A DNA stretch of 64,000 nt from Clostridia bacterium (GCA_017550625.1 JAFZOL010000080.1:54151-118150); one strand, 5' to 3'. Positions 1 to 9,527 are shown, numbered from the stretch's first letter. The notes: generated from the letters alone by a model not told the origin. Numbers and translations: made by a program.

Positions 1-347
1 AGAACCCGAACGTCAGGATCGTCGCCGTGGAGCCGTCGGACTCCCCTGTCCTGTCGAAAGGCGTGGCAGGCGCGCACAAGATCCAGGGCATCGGCGCGGG
101 CTTCGTGCCGGACGTTCTGAACACGAAGATCTACGATGAGATCATCCCCGTCACCGCGGAGAACGCGTTCGCGACGGGCAAACGCATCGGAAAGAAAGAA
201 GGCGTTCTGGTCGGCATCTCTTCCGGCGCGGCGGCGTGGGCAGCCATCGAGTTGGCGAAGCGCCCCGAAAACGCGGGCAAGACGATCGTGGTCCTGCTGC
301 CGGATACCGGCGACAGATACCTCTCAACGCCTCTGTTCGCGGATTGA
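1..347 (+). CDS. cysK: Cysteine synthase (O-acetylserine sulfhydrylase), 3' end only
   Basis: Partial gene: the frame is open from base 3 and the 5' part lies outside the window. About 114 C-terminal residues are visible. They contain the PLP-phosphate-side motif GISSGAA and the family's C-terminal [12 protein letters not shown], both characteristic of CysK, which makes cysteine from O-acetylserine and sulfide in the cytosol. The stop at 345-347 is followed directly by a strong bidirectional terminator. CysM or cystathionine beta-synthase-type paralogues are possible, but the DTGDRYLST ending favours CysK. Confidence 0.9.
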   Translation, partial: NPNVRIVAVEPSDSPVLSKGVAGAHKIQGIGAGFVPDVLNTKIYDEIIPVTAENAFATGKRIGKKEGVLVGISSGAAAWAAIELAKRPENAGKTIVVLLPDTGDRYLSTPLFAD

Positions 348-361
348 ACGAAACATAAGAC

Positions 362-396
362 AAGCCGGGCTTCGCAAAAAGCCCGGCTTTGTTTTT
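362..396. terminator. Bidirectional intrinsic terminator between cysK and the PHP gene
   Basis: A perfect 9-bp stem (362-370 with 381-389) is flanked by a T-run on the plus strand (after 389) and an A-run in the loop. It sits between convergent genes and can end both transcripts. Confidence 0.85.
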
Positions 397-409
397 ATTG
401 TTTCGAAAA

Positions 410-1807
410 TCAGAACGCGAAGATCTTTTTGCGCAGTCTTTCCGCTCTGCCCGCGATCGCGCGCAGGGTATTTGCCGCCTCCTCGCGCTCTTCGGGCGTG
501 CCCGTGACGTACTGCTTCATCAGGCGCCCCTCTTCATAACAGAGCTCGTCGTGAAGCGGGAAATAGTTCTTCAGCAAAAAGCAGCCGTATTCCACGAATC
601 TGCGCTCACCCACGAGGCGGAACTCCTTGCTGATCGTATCGACGGCCACGGAATAGAAATCCTTCACTGCGTTTATCAGCGACTTGCGCTCGTTTTCGGG
701 CGAGAACACGATCGTTTCGCAGATGAAGGCGTTTCTGTTGCTCTCGTAAGAAGAATGCGAGTCCGTGCTGCCGACGACCGGATATCTGAGCCCTTTTGCG
801 ACGTATTCGTAATACATCGAGGTCTGGAAGCCGTTCTGCTCGTAATAATTTTCGCCGCCAAGCACCTCGAACGCGTCGAACAGGTGATTTTCAAACAGCC
901 AGTCGCAGAAGGCGTTCGGCACGTGGTTGACGTTGTTGCGCCAGCGCGGATGCGGGAAAATGCCTAGGCCGTTCGCCTTGCGGATCTCCTCAAAGATCCA
1001 CTTGCACATCGCGGCCGGCACGCGGTCCACCTTTTCGGGCACGTTGATCTTTTCGGCAAGGCCGTCGATCAGCATCTCCCATTCTTCCTGCGTCATCACG
1101 TCGGGCACGTTATCCGTACGGATCGCGCGGGTTGAAAGTTCTTTGCCGACTTCTTTGACCGCGACAGCCTCCACGAGCTGGTTGATGCTGTATTCCCCGC
1201 CGAAATTGACGATATGCACGTCGTTATGTACGCCGTGCACGTCGGGCATGTGCACCTCCTCGCCGGGCACGATCGTCAGCTCCGTGGGCACGCCGCGATA
1301 GGCGTCGATCGCTCTGAGCGACGGATAATAGCGCCTGTGGTCGCTGATCACGGTGAAATCGTAGCCGTATTGCCGGTAGTTGGCACACACGACCTCGGGC
1401 ACCTGCCTGCCGTCCGACATGGTGGTGTGCATGTGCAGGTCGCCGATGAACGGATAGCGTCCGACAAGGTCGGGGTTCACGGCGAACACGCTGAACTCAA
1501 GCTTCGTGCGGTTGTTCTCGTCCACCACACGGATGAAATACTCTTGCTCCTCGGGGAACGCCCAGTTGAACTCCAGTTCTCCCGTTCCGTTTGCGTGGAC
1601 GGTCGTATTCCGGAAATAGGCGGACGACGGGAAATCGTCGGGGTCGCCGCCGTCGAGCGCGCAGATTTCGAGCCTGACGTCGGAATCGGGCGCGAACACT
1701 TCCCTGCCGCCGAGCGGACGGATATGGATCGTCGTCTCTTTGCCGACGGAGAATACCTTCGGATACAGATCGAAGTTGTGCAGAATGTCGCTCTTTTTGT
1801 ATGCCAT
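410..1807 (-). CDS. PHP-domain metal-dependent phosphoesterase
   Basis: 465 residues. The first ~110 residues form a beta-rich N-terminal region of unknown role. A PHP domain follows, with metal-binding motifs GDLHMHTTMSDG (residues ~122-133), VISDHRR, a mid-domain FPHPRW and a late STDSHSS. PHP domains are usually phosphoesterases, related to histidinol phosphatase and the polymerase III exonuclease; the substrate here cannot be told from sequence. The start is set by AAGGAGG six bases before ATG 1807. It is the last gene of a probable operon with the M20 peptidase (23-bp gap) and the D,D-carboxypeptidase. Confidence 0.8.
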   Translation of the reverse strand: MAYKKSDILHNFDLYPKVFSVGKETTIHIRPLGGREVFAPDSDVRLEICALDGGDPDDFPSSAYFRNTTVHANGTGELEFNWAFPEEQEYFIRVVDENNRTKLEFSVFAVNPDLVGRYPFIGDLHMHTTMSDGRQVPEVVCANYRQYGYDFTVISDHRRYYPSLRAIDAYRGVPTELTIVPGEEVHMPDVHGVHNDVHIVNFGGEYSINQLVEAVAVKEVGKELSTRAIRTDNVPDVMTQEEWEMLIDGLAEKINVPEKVDRVPAAMCKWIFEEIRKANGLGIFPHPRWRNNVNHVPNAFCDWLFENHLFDAFEVLGGENYYEQNGFQTSMYYEYVAKGLRYPVVGSTDSHSSYESNRNAFICETIVFSPENERKSLINAVKDFYSVAVDTISKEFRLVGERRFVEYGCFLLKNYFPLHDELCYEEGRLMKQYVTGTPEEREEAANTLRAIAGRAERLRKKIFAF

Positions 1808-1830
1808 AACGGACCTCCTTTATCCTGCGC

Positions 1831-3318
1831 TTACGCGTCTCTTGAAGAAGAGACGCAGCGGATGTACCGTTTGAAAAACGCCACGCCGTTTTCGATCGCC
1901 GCCACAGGCAGACGCTCGTTGGTGCCGTGCGTGGTCAGAAGAAGCGCGGTGCTCACGCGGAACGGCGAATAGCGGTAGATGTTTTCACACACGTCCTGAT
2001 AGTGGCAGGCGTCGGTGCCGCCCATCACGAGATAAGGCGAGACCACAGTGTTCGGGTTCATGCTCATGCTGATCTTTTCGATCCAGCGGTAGGCGCGCGA
2101 ATCGGTCGGCGAGATCGCCGAGGGGTTCTTCCAGCCCGGCAGGATCTTCAGTTCGACTTTCTTGTTGCGAATCACCTTCTTGAGGTGCGCGATCACGTCG
2201 TCCACCGTCTGGCCGGGATAGATGCGGAAGTTGACGATCGCGCTGGCCTTCTGCGGCAGCACGTTCGGCTGCGGCGAACCGGAAGCCATCGTCACACCCG
2301 TGGTGGTGCGCATCATGGACGCCGCCGGCGGGATATAGCTCATCGCTTTCGCGAGGGCGGGCTTCATCAGTTTATAGTTGCAGGTCACGAGCCGCACGGG
2401 ATATGAAACGTTTTTCGTGATCTTCACCATGAGTTCGTTCATCATCGGGGTGATTTTCGCCTTGAACTGGTGGTTCTCGATATCCCTGATCACGTTCGCG
2501 AGCTTGCCGAGCGCCGTGTGGTTCGGCGACTGCGACGAGTGTCCGCCCTTGGCGAACACACTGACCTCCACGTCCACGTAGCCCTTTTCGGCGATGCCGA
2601 TGCCCGCGAGATCCTTGTTGATCACGCCCTTGACGTTCACGGGCAATATCGCGCCGCCTTCGTCCAGCACGGCGTCGAGATGCACGCCGCGTTCGGCCAG
2701 ATAGTCGCACATGCAAACGGCGCCGTTCGTTTTGTCGGCGGACATGACTTCCTCATTATGGCCGAAGCAGAAATAGACGTCGCGCTCGGGCTCGAAGCCC
2801 TCGGCGAGCAGCGCCTCGGCCGCCTCGCATACGCCGATCAGATGGTCCTTCATGTCAAGCGCGCCGCGCCCCCAGATGAACTCGCCGTCGTCCACACCGT
2901 CAAAAGGCGGATTTGTCCAGTCGTCCCAGGTGCCCTCGGAGATCGGCACAACGTCCTGATGCGACAGAAGGGCGATGGGGTCGAGCGAGGGATCTTTGCC
3001 TTGCCAGCGGAACATCAGACTCCCGCGCGTGACCTCGGTGAGCGTCAGCTTTTCGTGCATCAGCGGGTAGCGTTCGCGCAGAAACGCGTGGAATTCGTCG
3101 AAGACTTCCCAGTTCATTTTGGCGGGGTCTTTCGTCGCGATCGTGCGGATTTTGATCGCGTCGCTGAGGTTTTTGCGGAACCGGTCCACGTCCACGTATT
3201 CTTCCGGCATCGGGGTTTCTTCAACGGGCTTTTCACGGTAGAACGCCGCGCGAACCGGCAGCGAAGCCGCCGCGGCGCCCGCGACCGCGCCGATCGCGTA
3301 TTTTAGCTTTTTATCCAT
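1831..3318 (-). CDS. M20-family metallopeptidase, membrane-anchored carboxypeptidase S-like
   Basis: 495 residues, longer than dipeptidase-type M20 enzymes because of an N-terminal hydrophobic segment (~residues 5-25) that should anchor it. Zinc-site motifs of the ArgE/DapE/CPS family are in order: LLSHQDVVP (His ligand), GRGALDMKD (bridging Asp), GHNEEV (general-base Glu-Glu), DEGGA, and near the C-terminus GTDACHYQ and TTHGTNE. Likely cleaves or deacylates small peptides or N-acyl amino acids at the cell surface; the substrate is not predictable. GGAGG precedes ATG 3318. Lies 31 bp downstream of the D,D-carboxypeptidase. Confidence 0.85.
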   Translation of the reverse strand: MDKKLKYAIGAVAGAAAASLPVRAAFYREKPVEETPMPEEYVDVDRFRKNLSDAIKIRTIATKDPAKMNWEVFDEFHAFLRERYPLMHEKLTLTEVTRGSLMFRWQGKDPSLDPIALLSHQDVVPISEGTWDDWTNPPFDGVDDGEFIWGRGALDMKDHLIGVCEAAEALLAEGFEPERDVYFCFGHNEEVMSADKTNGAVCMCDYLAERGVHLDAVLDEGGAILPVNVKGVINKDLAGIGIAEKGYVDVEVSVFAKGGHSSQSPNHTALGKLANVIRDIENHQFKAKITPMMNELMVKITKNVSYPVRLVTCNYKLMKPALAKAMSYIPPAASMMRTTTGVTMASGSPQPNVLPQKASAIVNFRIYPGQTVDDVIAHLKKVIRNKKVELKILPGWKNPSAISPTDSRAYRWIEKISMSMNPNTVVSPYLVMGGTDACHYQDVCENIYRYSPFRVSTALLLTTHGTNERLPVAAIENGVAFFKRYIRCVSSSRDA

Positions 3319-3349
3319 AGTCCATTCCTCCGTTTATTCTGCGAGGGGA

Positions 3350-4714
3350 TCAGCGTTTATGCCTGTTATCGTTTCTCTCCACGACCTTCGCGGCGCGCTT
3401 TTTGCTGCGGCGCACCCGCGGCAGGACCACGAACACGATGATGAGGAACGGCAGCAGCACGCACAGCACGAACAGCAGCAGGATCTTCATCGGCTTCGTG
3501 GAAAAAAAGGTCTTGATGCGGTACCATAGGTATTTCGGCGTGCTGCGCTCGATATCGAAGGCTGCCACGAGATCGACCTCCGCCACGGTCTGCCCGGCGT
3601 ATTTGATCTCGGCCTTGCCGAGCACGTCGCCCTTTCTGACGGGCGCGTTGACGGAATCCGCCGTCGCGTCGTCCACGACCTCATACATCACGCTTTCGGC
3701 ATTTACGCCCACGGGCACGAGGGCGGTAACCGATTCGGCGGGCACGAGGACGATGTAATCGTATTTTTTCGCAAGCTCCACCCTGATCTCGCACACGTTC
3801 TGCGAGGGGTTCGCAACCTCGCGTAGGCGAAGATTGTCGTAAGCCCATTTATAGAGCTTTCTTGATTCGACGAACGCCATGTTTTCGTCGTAGCCGTCTT
3901 CGTCATAGTCATAGAACTTCGCCTCGAGCACAACGAGCAGATAGTTATAGCCGTCGTTGGAGGCGGACGAGATCACGCATCTGCCCGCGTTGTCGGTAGT
4001 GCCGGTCTTGCCGGTCTTGACGTAGGGAGAATAGTAATCCGGGATCGCGTCGTTGAACAGCGAGTTCGTGCTGCGCAGGTGCCGGACGTAGTCGTATTCA
4101 TTCGTGGGTGGGATATCGATCTCATAGGTGCCCGCGATCTCGCAGAACAGGGCGTTATTGAGGCAATAGCGATAGATGAGCGCAAGGTCTCTCGCGGTGG
4201 AATAATGTCCGTCGGCGTCGAGGCCGTGCGGGTTCATGAAATGCGTTCCGGTGCAGCCGAGGCCTGCCACAAAGCTGTTCATCATGTCCACGAAGGCGTT
4301 GATGTCGCCGTTCGCGATATACTCGGCGAGGATATTCGCCGCCTCGTTGGCGGAGGCGACCATCATGCAGTATAAGAGCTGGCGCACGGTGAGCTGCTCG
4401 CCGACGCGGATGCCCGCCGTGGAGGAGTTGGTGCCATCGAGGCTGTGGATCGCGTAAGACGAAGCTTCGACCAGCTCGTCATAATCCGTGCAATTCTCGA
4501 GCACGACCATCGCGGTCACGACCTTCGTGATGGACGCCGGCGCGACGCGGCGATTCGAATTGACGTCCACGATCACGGCGTCGTTGTCGAGAGAGATCAT
4601 ATATACGACCTCCGCGTCGAGCTTTTCGGGGACGTAGATCGCACCGAACGCCTCAACCGGAAGCAAAACGAGCAGCAGCAGAAGCAAAAATACGGAAATT
4701 ATCTTTTTTTTCAT
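3350..4714 (-). CDS. dacF: D-alanyl-D-alanine carboxypeptidase (peptidase S11, DacF/PBP5 type)
   Basis: 454 residues. Signal peptide MKKKIISVFLLLLLLV with cleavage near AFGA. Penicillin-binding motifs: S61-x-x-K64 (ASITK), S121-A-N123, and K236-T-G238. The C-terminal region has a transmembrane helix (~residues 410-435) and a basic tail, so it is tail-anchored outside the membrane. It trims the terminal D-Ala from peptidoglycan stem peptides. I chose ATG 4714 over ATG 4729. A TATACT -10 box at 4735-4740 would put the transcript start at about 4728, so the upstream ATG would hardly be transcribed, and MKKK begins a normal signal peptide. dacF versus dacA/B naming is a guess. Confidence 0.88.
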   Translation of the reverse strand: MKKKIISVFLLLLLLVLLPVEAFGAIYVPEKLDAEVVYMISLDNDAVIVDVNSNRRVAPASITKVVTAMVVLENCTDYDELVEASSYAIHSLDGTNSSTAGIRVGEQLTVRQLLYCMMVASANEAANILAEYIANGDINAFVDMMNSFVAGLGCTGTHFMNPHGLDADGHYSTARDLALIYRYCLNNALFCEIAGTYEIDIPPTNEYDYVRHLRSTNSLFNDAIPDYYSPYVKTGKTGTTDNAGRCVISSASNDGYNYLLVVLEAKFYDYDEDGYDENMAFVESRKLYKWAYDNLRLREVANPSQNVCEIRVELAKKYDYIVLVPAESVTALVPVGVNAESVMYEVVDDATADSVNAPVRKGDVLGKAEIKYAGQTVAEVDLVAAFDIERSTPKYLWYRIKTFFSTKPMKILLLFVLCVLLPFLIIVFVVLPRVRRSKKRAAKVVERNDNRHKR

Positions 4715-4734
4715 AGACAACACCAACATTTTGT

Positions 4735-4740
4735 AGTATA
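4735..4740 (-). promoter_or_regulatory. Probable -10 box for the dacF operon
   Basis: TATACT on the minus strand, 21 bp before the chosen dacF start. No convincing -35 is visible, so this is a weak call. The whole divergent spacer to the metallophosphatase gene is only ~65 bp. Confidence 0.4.
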
Positions 4741-4778
4741 GTAATAAATGAAACCTTCAAAGATCGAGAGGGATCGGA

Positions 4779-5471
4779 ATGATCTGTTTTACGGGAGACA
4801 TGCACGGCATGCAGGAGCGCTTTTCCGCGCCCGCGCTCAAAAAGCTGCAGGAAGAGGATACGCTGATCGTGTGCGGCGATTTCGGTTTTATCTGGGACGA
4901 CAGCGCGAAAGAGCGCCGTTTTCTCGATAAGCTGGAGCGCAAAAAATATACGATCTGCTTTCTCGACGGCACGCACGAGAACTTCGAGGCGATCAACACG
5001 TATCCGATCGTCCTATTCTCGGGCGGCAAGGCGCACAGGATCCGAAAAAACGTGTTTCATCTGATGCGCGGCCAGGTGTTCGGCATCGAAGATAAGCTCA
5101 TCTTCACCCTCGGCGGCGGCGAATCGCCCGAAAGCGCTCTGAAGGAGGACGAAGAACTCGGCACGCTGCGCTATGAGATCCCGGACCGCAACGAGATGCT
5201 CGAGGCCGTACACAACCTTGAGCGCCATAACTACGAGGTCGACTATATCGCCACGCACGAGCCGCCCGCGGGCGTGAGGGAGTTCATGCTCATGAACGAG
5301 GATGAGATCCCTGCCGTTTCGGCGCTCGGCGCGTTTCTCGACGGGCTGAAAACGACCGTGACCTACGACAAGTGGTTCTTCGGCAGCCTGCATACCGACA
5401 AGCACGTTTCCCCTTCGATGACGGCGGTGTTCGAAAAGATCATCGAACCCGAATCCGGGAAGGCGCTGTGA
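4779..5471 (+). CDS. Calcineurin-like metallophosphatase
   Basis: 230 residues. Metal-site motifs of the calcineurin-like superfamily: GDMHG at residues 6-10, CGDFG (~33-37), a GNHE-like DGTHENF (~67-73, with Thr in place of the usual Asn) and a distant ATHEPP. Probably cytoplasmic; no signal peptide. GAGAGGGA just before ATG 4779 supports the start. Stands alone between the divergent dacF operon and glpK and is closed by its own terminator. Substrate unknown. Confidence 0.8.
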   Translation: MICFTGDMHGMQERFSAPALKKLQEEDTLIVCGDFGFIWDDSAKERRFLDKLERKKYTICFLDGTHENFEAINTYPIVLFSGGKAHRIRKNVFHLMRGQVFGIEDKLIFTLGGGESPESALKEDEELGTLRYEIPDRNEMLEAVHNLERHNYEVDYIATHEPPAGVREFMLMNEDEIPAVSALGAFLDGLKTTVTYDKWFFGSLHTDKHVSPSMTAVFEKIIEPESGKAL

Positions 5472-5478
5472 CAAATCC

Positions 5479-5503
5479 GCTCCGTAATTACGGAGCTTTT
5501 TTG
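5479..5503 (+). terminator. Intrinsic terminator after the metallophosphatase gene
   Basis: Perfect palindrome at 5479-5496 followed by TTTTTTG. The stop codon ends at 5471. Confidence 0.8.
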
Positions 5504-5592
5504 TTGCCCGCACACGCGAAAACGTATATTTGAATTGTACCAAGTTTTCGCGGATTTGTAAATGCTATTTTATTAAATTTCTTATAATTTTA

Positions 5593-5621
5593 TTGACTTT
5601 GAATCTCGTTTATTGTAGAAT
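5593..5621 (+). promoter_or_regulatory. Promoter of glpK
   Basis: TTGACT (5593-5598), 17-bp spacer, TAGAAT (5616-5621), in an AT-rich stretch 34 bp upstream of the glpK start. Confidence 0.75.
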
Positions 5622-5654
5622 TTATATGAAAAATATATAGAAAGGCGGTTTAAA

Positions 5655-7160
5655 ATGTTAAAATACATTTTAGCTCTCGATCAAGGCACCACAAGCTCAC
5701 GCACCATCGTTTTCAATAAGAAAGGCGAGATCTGCGCGAAGGCGCAATATGAATACGAACAGATCTATCCGCAGGCCGGCTGGGTCGAGCACGACCCCGA
5801 CGCCATTCTCAAAAGCCAGTTCCGCAGCCTTGCCGACGCCCTCATCGACGGCGGCATCGAGGCCAAAGAGATCGCCGCGATCGGCATCACGAACCAGAGA
5901 GAGACGACCGTGCTTTGGGATAAGCGCACCGGCAAGCCCGTGTATAACGCGATCGTGTGGCAGTGCCGCCGCACCGCGAGCATGTGCGAAGAGCTCAAGG
6001 CGCAGGGCCTTTCGGAATACATCCAGGAGCATACCGGCCTTGTGATCGACGCGTATTTCTCCGCCACCAAGATCAAATGGATCCTCGATAACGTGCCCGA
6101 AGCACGCCAGCTCGCGAACGAAGGCAACCTGCTGTTCGGCACCATCGACACCTGGCTCATCTGGAACCTCACCGCCGGGCGCGTGCACGTGACGGACTAT
6201 TCGAACGCCTGGCGCACCATGCTGTTCGACGTTGACAAACTCTGCTGGGACGAATACCTCTGCAAGACGCTCGACATCCCGATGTCCATCCTGCCGCGCG
6301 TGGCCCCGTCGAGCGAGGTCTACGGCGCCGTGGCGCAGGGCATCCCTGGCCTTGAGGCGCTCGCGGGCATTCCGATCTGCTCCGCCATCGGCGACCAGCC
6401 CGCCGCCCTGTTCGGCCAGGCGTGCTTCAAACCCGGCCAGGCAAAGAACACCTATGGCACCGGCTGCTTCCTGCTGATGAACACCGGCAAAAAGCGCGTC
6501 CATTCCAAGAACCGCCTCGTGACCGGCATCGCGTGGGGCCTCAACGGCGAGGTCGAATACTGCATCGAGGGCTCCGCCTTCAACGCCGGCTCGATCATCC
6601 AGTGGCTCAGGGACGAGCTGAACCTGATCGAAAACGCGCCGCAGTGCGACCGTTACGCCGAGCAGGTGCCCGATTCGAACGGCATATATCTCGTGCCCGC
6701 CTTCACCGGTCTGGGCGCCCCGTATTGGGATATGTACGCCAGAGCCTGCATCGTGGGCATGACCAGAGGCACCAACAAAAAGCACATCTGCCGCGCGGTG
6801 CTCGAGGCCATCACCTTCCAGATGACCGATCTGCTTGAAGCCATGATCGCCGACTCCGGCACGGCGCTTACCGAGCTGCGCGTGGACGGCGGCGCCTCGA
6901 TCTCGAACATCATGATGCAGATCCAGGCGAATATGATCAACACCCCCGTCAACCGCCCGAAATGCGTTGAGACCACCGCCCTCGGCGCCGCGTATCTCGC
7001 CGGCCTTGCCGTCGGTTTCTGGACCACCATGGACGAGATCGAAGCCATTCGCGAGGTCTCGAAGGTGTTTGAGCCCCAGATGCCGAAGGAAGAGAGAGAC
7101 GCGCTCTACGAGGGTTGGAAGCGCGCCGTGGAACGCGCAAAGGAATGGGTCGAGCACTGA
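5655..7160 (+). CDS. glpK: Glycerol kinase
   Basis: 501 residues, the normal length. Phosphorylates glycerol to sn-glycerol 3-phosphate with ATP in the cytosol. Seen: N-terminal ATPase motif DQGTTSSR (residues 9-16), GITNQRET, the FGGY-family glycerol-site segment around TDYSNAWRTMLFD, the GDQPAALFGQ and YGTGCF stretch, and C-terminal DGGAS. The E. coli-type sequence at the substrate loop reads TNASRT; here it is SNAWRT, a modest change. AAAGGCGG precedes the start. No glycerol facilitator or GlpD is adjacent. serC follows after 33 bp, so read-through is likely. Confidence 0.95.
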   Translation: MLKYILALDQGTTSSRTIVFNKKGEICAKAQYEYEQIYPQAGWVEHDPDAILKSQFRSLADALIDGGIEAKEIAAIGITNQRETTVLWDKRTGKPVYNAIVWQCRRTASMCEELKAQGLSEYIQEHTGLVIDAYFSATKIKWILDNVPEARQLANEGNLLFGTIDTWLIWNLTAGRVHVTDYSNAWRTMLFDVDKLCWDEYLCKTLDIPMSILPRVAPSSEVYGAVAQGIPGLEALAGIPICSAIGDQPAALFGQACFKPGQAKNTYGTGCFLLMNTGKKRVHSKNRLVTGIAWGLNGEVEYCIEGSAFNAGSIIQWLRDELNLIENAPQCDRYAEQVPDSNGIYLVPAFTGLGAPYWDMYARACIVGMTRGTNKKHICRAVLEAITFQMTDLLEAMIADSGTALTELRVDGGASISNIMMQIQANMINTPVNRPKCVETTALGAAYLAGLAVGFWTTMDEIEAIREVSKVFEPQMPKEERDALYEGWKRAVERAKEWVEH

Positions 7161-7193
7161 TTCGTGCCGTAACGAGAAAGGAGAAAAACCGCT

Positions 7194-8276
7194 ATGAGCA
7201 GAGTATATAATTTTTCCGCAGGCCCTTCGATGCTGCCGCTTTCTGTGCTCGAAAAAGCAAGAGACGAGATGCTCGATTACGAGGGCAGCGGCCAGTCCGT
7301 GTGCGAGATGTCGCATCGCTCGAAGGTGTTCGACAAGATCATCAAGGACGCCGAGGCGCTGTTCCGCGAGATCATGAACATCCCCGACAACTATAAGGTC
7401 CTGTTCCTGCAGGGCGGCGCGTCGACACAGTTCGCCGCGATCCCGCTCAACTTCATGAACAAGAACCGCAAGGCGGATTTCATCGTCACAGGCGTGTGGG
7501 GCAAAAAAGCCTATCAGGAGGCGCAGAAATACGGCGACGCGAGAAAGGTCGCGTCGTCCGAGGATAAGACCTTCACCTATATCCCGAAGCTCACGCGCGA
7601 GGATTTCGACCCCGAGGCCGACTACGTGTATTACTGCATGAACAACACGATCTACGGCACAAAGTTCCCGTATATCCCCGACGTCGGTGATATCCCGCTG
7701 ATCGCGGATATCTCGTCCTGCTTTTTGTCGGAGCCGATCGACGTGACGAAGTTCGCCATGCTTTACGGCGGCGCGCAGAAGAACATCGCGCCCGCGGGCC
7801 TCACCGTGTGCATCATCCGCGAGGATATGCTCGGCAACGCGCGCGACATCACCCCCACCATGCTCAATTACAAGATCATGGCGGATGCCGATTCCCTTTA
7901 CAACACTCCGCCGTGCTTCACGATCTATATGTGCAAGCTCGTGCTCGAATGGATCAAGGAGCAGGGCGGCCTTGAGGCGATCAAAGCCAATAATATCAAA
8001 AAAGCGAACCTGCTTTACGATTATTTCGATTCCTCGAAGATGTTCAAGAACATCGTGAACAAAGAGGACCGCTCGCTCATGAACATCCCCTTCGTCACGG
8101 GCAACGAGGAGCTCGACAAGAAGTTCATCAAGGAATCCACCGAAGCCGGCTTCATCAACCTCAAGGGCCACCGCACCACCGGCGGCATGCGCGCCTCCGT
8201 TTATAACGCGATGCCGATCGAGGGCGTTGAAAAGCTTGTGGAATTCATGAAGGCGTTTGAAAAAGCGAACGACTGA
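7194..8276 (+). CDS. serC: Phosphoserine aminotransferase
   Basis: 360 residues. PLP enzyme of aminotransferase class V that converts 3-phosphohydroxypyruvate and glutamate to phosphoserine, the second step of serine synthesis. Seen: N-terminal YNFSAGPS, EMSHRSKVF, QGGAS phosphate-cup residues, and the PLP-lysine segment GGAQKNIAPAG (~residue 198). AAAGGAG lies 9 bases before ATG 7194. Pairs with serA 64 bp downstream. No serB phosphatase is in the window. Confidence 0.95.
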   Translation: MSRVYNFSAGPSMLPLSVLEKARDEMLDYEGSGQSVCEMSHRSKVFDKIIKDAEALFREIMNIPDNYKVLFLQGGASTQFAAIPLNFMNKNRKADFIVTGVWGKKAYQEAQKYGDARKVASSEDKTFTYIPKLTREDFDPEADYVYYCMNNTIYGTKFPYIPDVGDIPLIADISSCFLSEPIDVTKFAMLYGGAQKNIAPAGLTVCIIREDMLGNARDITPTMLNYKIMADADSLYNTPPCFTIYMCKLVLEWIKEQGGLEAIKANNIKKANLLYDYFDSSKMFKNIVNKEDRSLMNIPFVTGNEELDKKFIKESTEAGFINLKGHRTTGGMRASVYNAMPIEGVEKLVEFMKAFEKAND

Positions 8277-8291
8277 ACAACATAAAACCGC

Positions 8292-8325
8292 GGAGAAGGG
8301 TCCGGAATGGGCCTTTCTCCTTTCA
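8292..8325 (+). other. Hairpin in the serC-serA spacer
   Basis: An imperfect 9-bp stem (8292-8300 with 8312-8320, one G-T pair) is followed by TTTC, and the serA ribosome site AGGAGG starts 10 bp later. It could be a weak terminator/attenuator or a 3'-end stabiliser separating the two genes. No leader peptide is evident. Confidence 0.4.
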
Positions 8326-8340
8326 TAAAAGGAGGACGTC

Positions 8341-9486
8341 ATGTTTCAGGTTTTAACGCTGAACAAGATCTCAAAAACCGGGCTATCGCATTTCGATCCC
8401 GCGTTCTTCACCTGCGCCGACGACCTGTCGTCGCCCGACGCCGTGATCGTGCGCTCCGCCTCGATGCACGAGATGGAGCTGCCCGAAAACCTGCTTGCGA
8501 TCGCGCGGGCGGGCGCGGGCACCAACAACATTCCGATCGACCGCTGCACCGAACAGGGCGTCGCCGTGTTCAACACCCCGGGCGCGAACGCCAACGCCGT
8601 GAAGGAGCTCGTGATCTGCGCGCTGTTTCTCACCTCCCGCAAGATCGTGGAGGGCGCGCGCTGGGTCGAGGGGCTCAAGGGCGAGGGCGAAAACGTATCC
8701 GCCAAGGTCGAAAAGGGTAAGGGCCAGTTCGTCGGTCCCGAGATCCTCGGCAAAACGCTCGGCGTGATCGGGCTCGGCGCCATCGGCCTGCTCGTTGCCG
8801 AAAGCGCCAAGGCGCTCGGCATGCGCGTGGTCGCCTACGATCCGTTTTTCAACCGCGAGCGTCTGCCGCAGAACGTTGAGCTCTACGACACGCTGGACGA
8901 GGTGTTCCCGCTGTGCGACTATCTCACCCTGCACCTTCCGCTCAACGACGCCACGCGCGGCCTCGTGGGGAAAGACAGTATCGCTCGCATGAAGGACGGC
9001 GTTCGCATCCTCAACTTCGCCCGCGGTCCGCTCGTGGACGATGAGAGCATCATCGCGGCTCTTGATGAAGGCAAGGTCTCCGCATACGCGACCGACTTCC
9101 CCACCGACGCCCAGCTTTGCCATCCGGGCGTGATCGCGATCCCGCATCTCGGCGCTTCGACCCCCGAGAGCGAAGAGAACTGCGCGGTGATGGCGGTGGA
9201 AGAGCTCTCGGAATACCTTCTCAGCGGCAACGTGCACAATTCCGTCAACCTGCCCGAGCTCAGGCTCGAGCGGCAGGGCAAAGCGCGCATCAGTGTGATC
9301 ACCCGCGGCGAATGCGCCGCTTCGATCGGCGCCGCGCTCGCCGGGGCGGGCGTGAACGTTACGGCGTCGGCTTCAGCCGTGAAGAAAGGCGTCAGCTGCT
9401 GCCTGTTCGACACAGACGACGAGGTCACCGACGACGTGATCGAAAAGATCAAGTCCGACAGCGTGATCGCGATCCGCATTATCTGA
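8341..9486 (+). CDS. serA: D-3-phosphoglycerate dehydrogenase
   Basis: 381 residues, the short form. Oxidises 3-phosphoglycerate to 3-phosphohydroxypyruvate with NAD. Seen: Rossmann motif GVIGLGAIG (~140-148), substrate-site Arg in FARGPLVDD, catalytic His in IPHLGAST, and a short C-terminal ACT-like domain (~315-381). Where E. coli-type enzymes have the catalytic Glu in VFPTEP, this one reads DFPTDA; from memory such TDFP variants are common in short clostridial SerA, so I do not read it as inactivation. AGGAGG lies 5 bases before the start. Followed by a strong terminator. Confidence 0.93.
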   Translation: MFQVLTLNKISKTGLSHFDPAFFTCADDLSSPDAVIVRSASMHEMELPENLLAIARAGAGTNNIPIDRCTEQGVAVFNTPGANANAVKELVICALFLTSRKIVEGARWVEGLKGEGENVSAKVEKGKGQFVGPEILGKTLGVIGLGAIGLLVAESAKALGMRVVAYDPFFNRERLPQNVELYDTLDEVFPLCDYLTLHLPLNDATRGLVGKDSIARMKDGVRILNFARGPLVDDESIIAALDEGKVSAYATDFPTDAQLCHPGVIAIPHLGASTPESEENCAVMAVEELSEYLLSGNVHNSVNLPELRLERQGKARISVITRGECAASIGAALAGAGVNVTASASAVKKGVSCCLFDTDDEVTDDVIEKIKSDSVIAIRII

Positions 9487-9497
9487 ATCCAAAAACT

Positions 9498-9527
9498 GAC
9501 CGGGCAGGCTTCCCTGCCCGGTCGTTT
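9498..9527. terminator. Bidirectional terminator between serA and sigG
   Basis: Perfect 11-bp GC-rich stem (9498-9508 with 9513-9523), CTTC tetraloop, GTTTTA on the plus side and AGTTTTTG on the minus side. Ends both convergent transcripts. Confidence 0.9.

Noticed and set aside
5697..8342. An 881-codon open frame on the minus strand across glpK and serC
   Set aside because: Antisense to two certain genes and His/Arg/Asp-rich. It arises because GC-ending codons on the plus strand rarely create stops in that frame. No ribosome site or family match.
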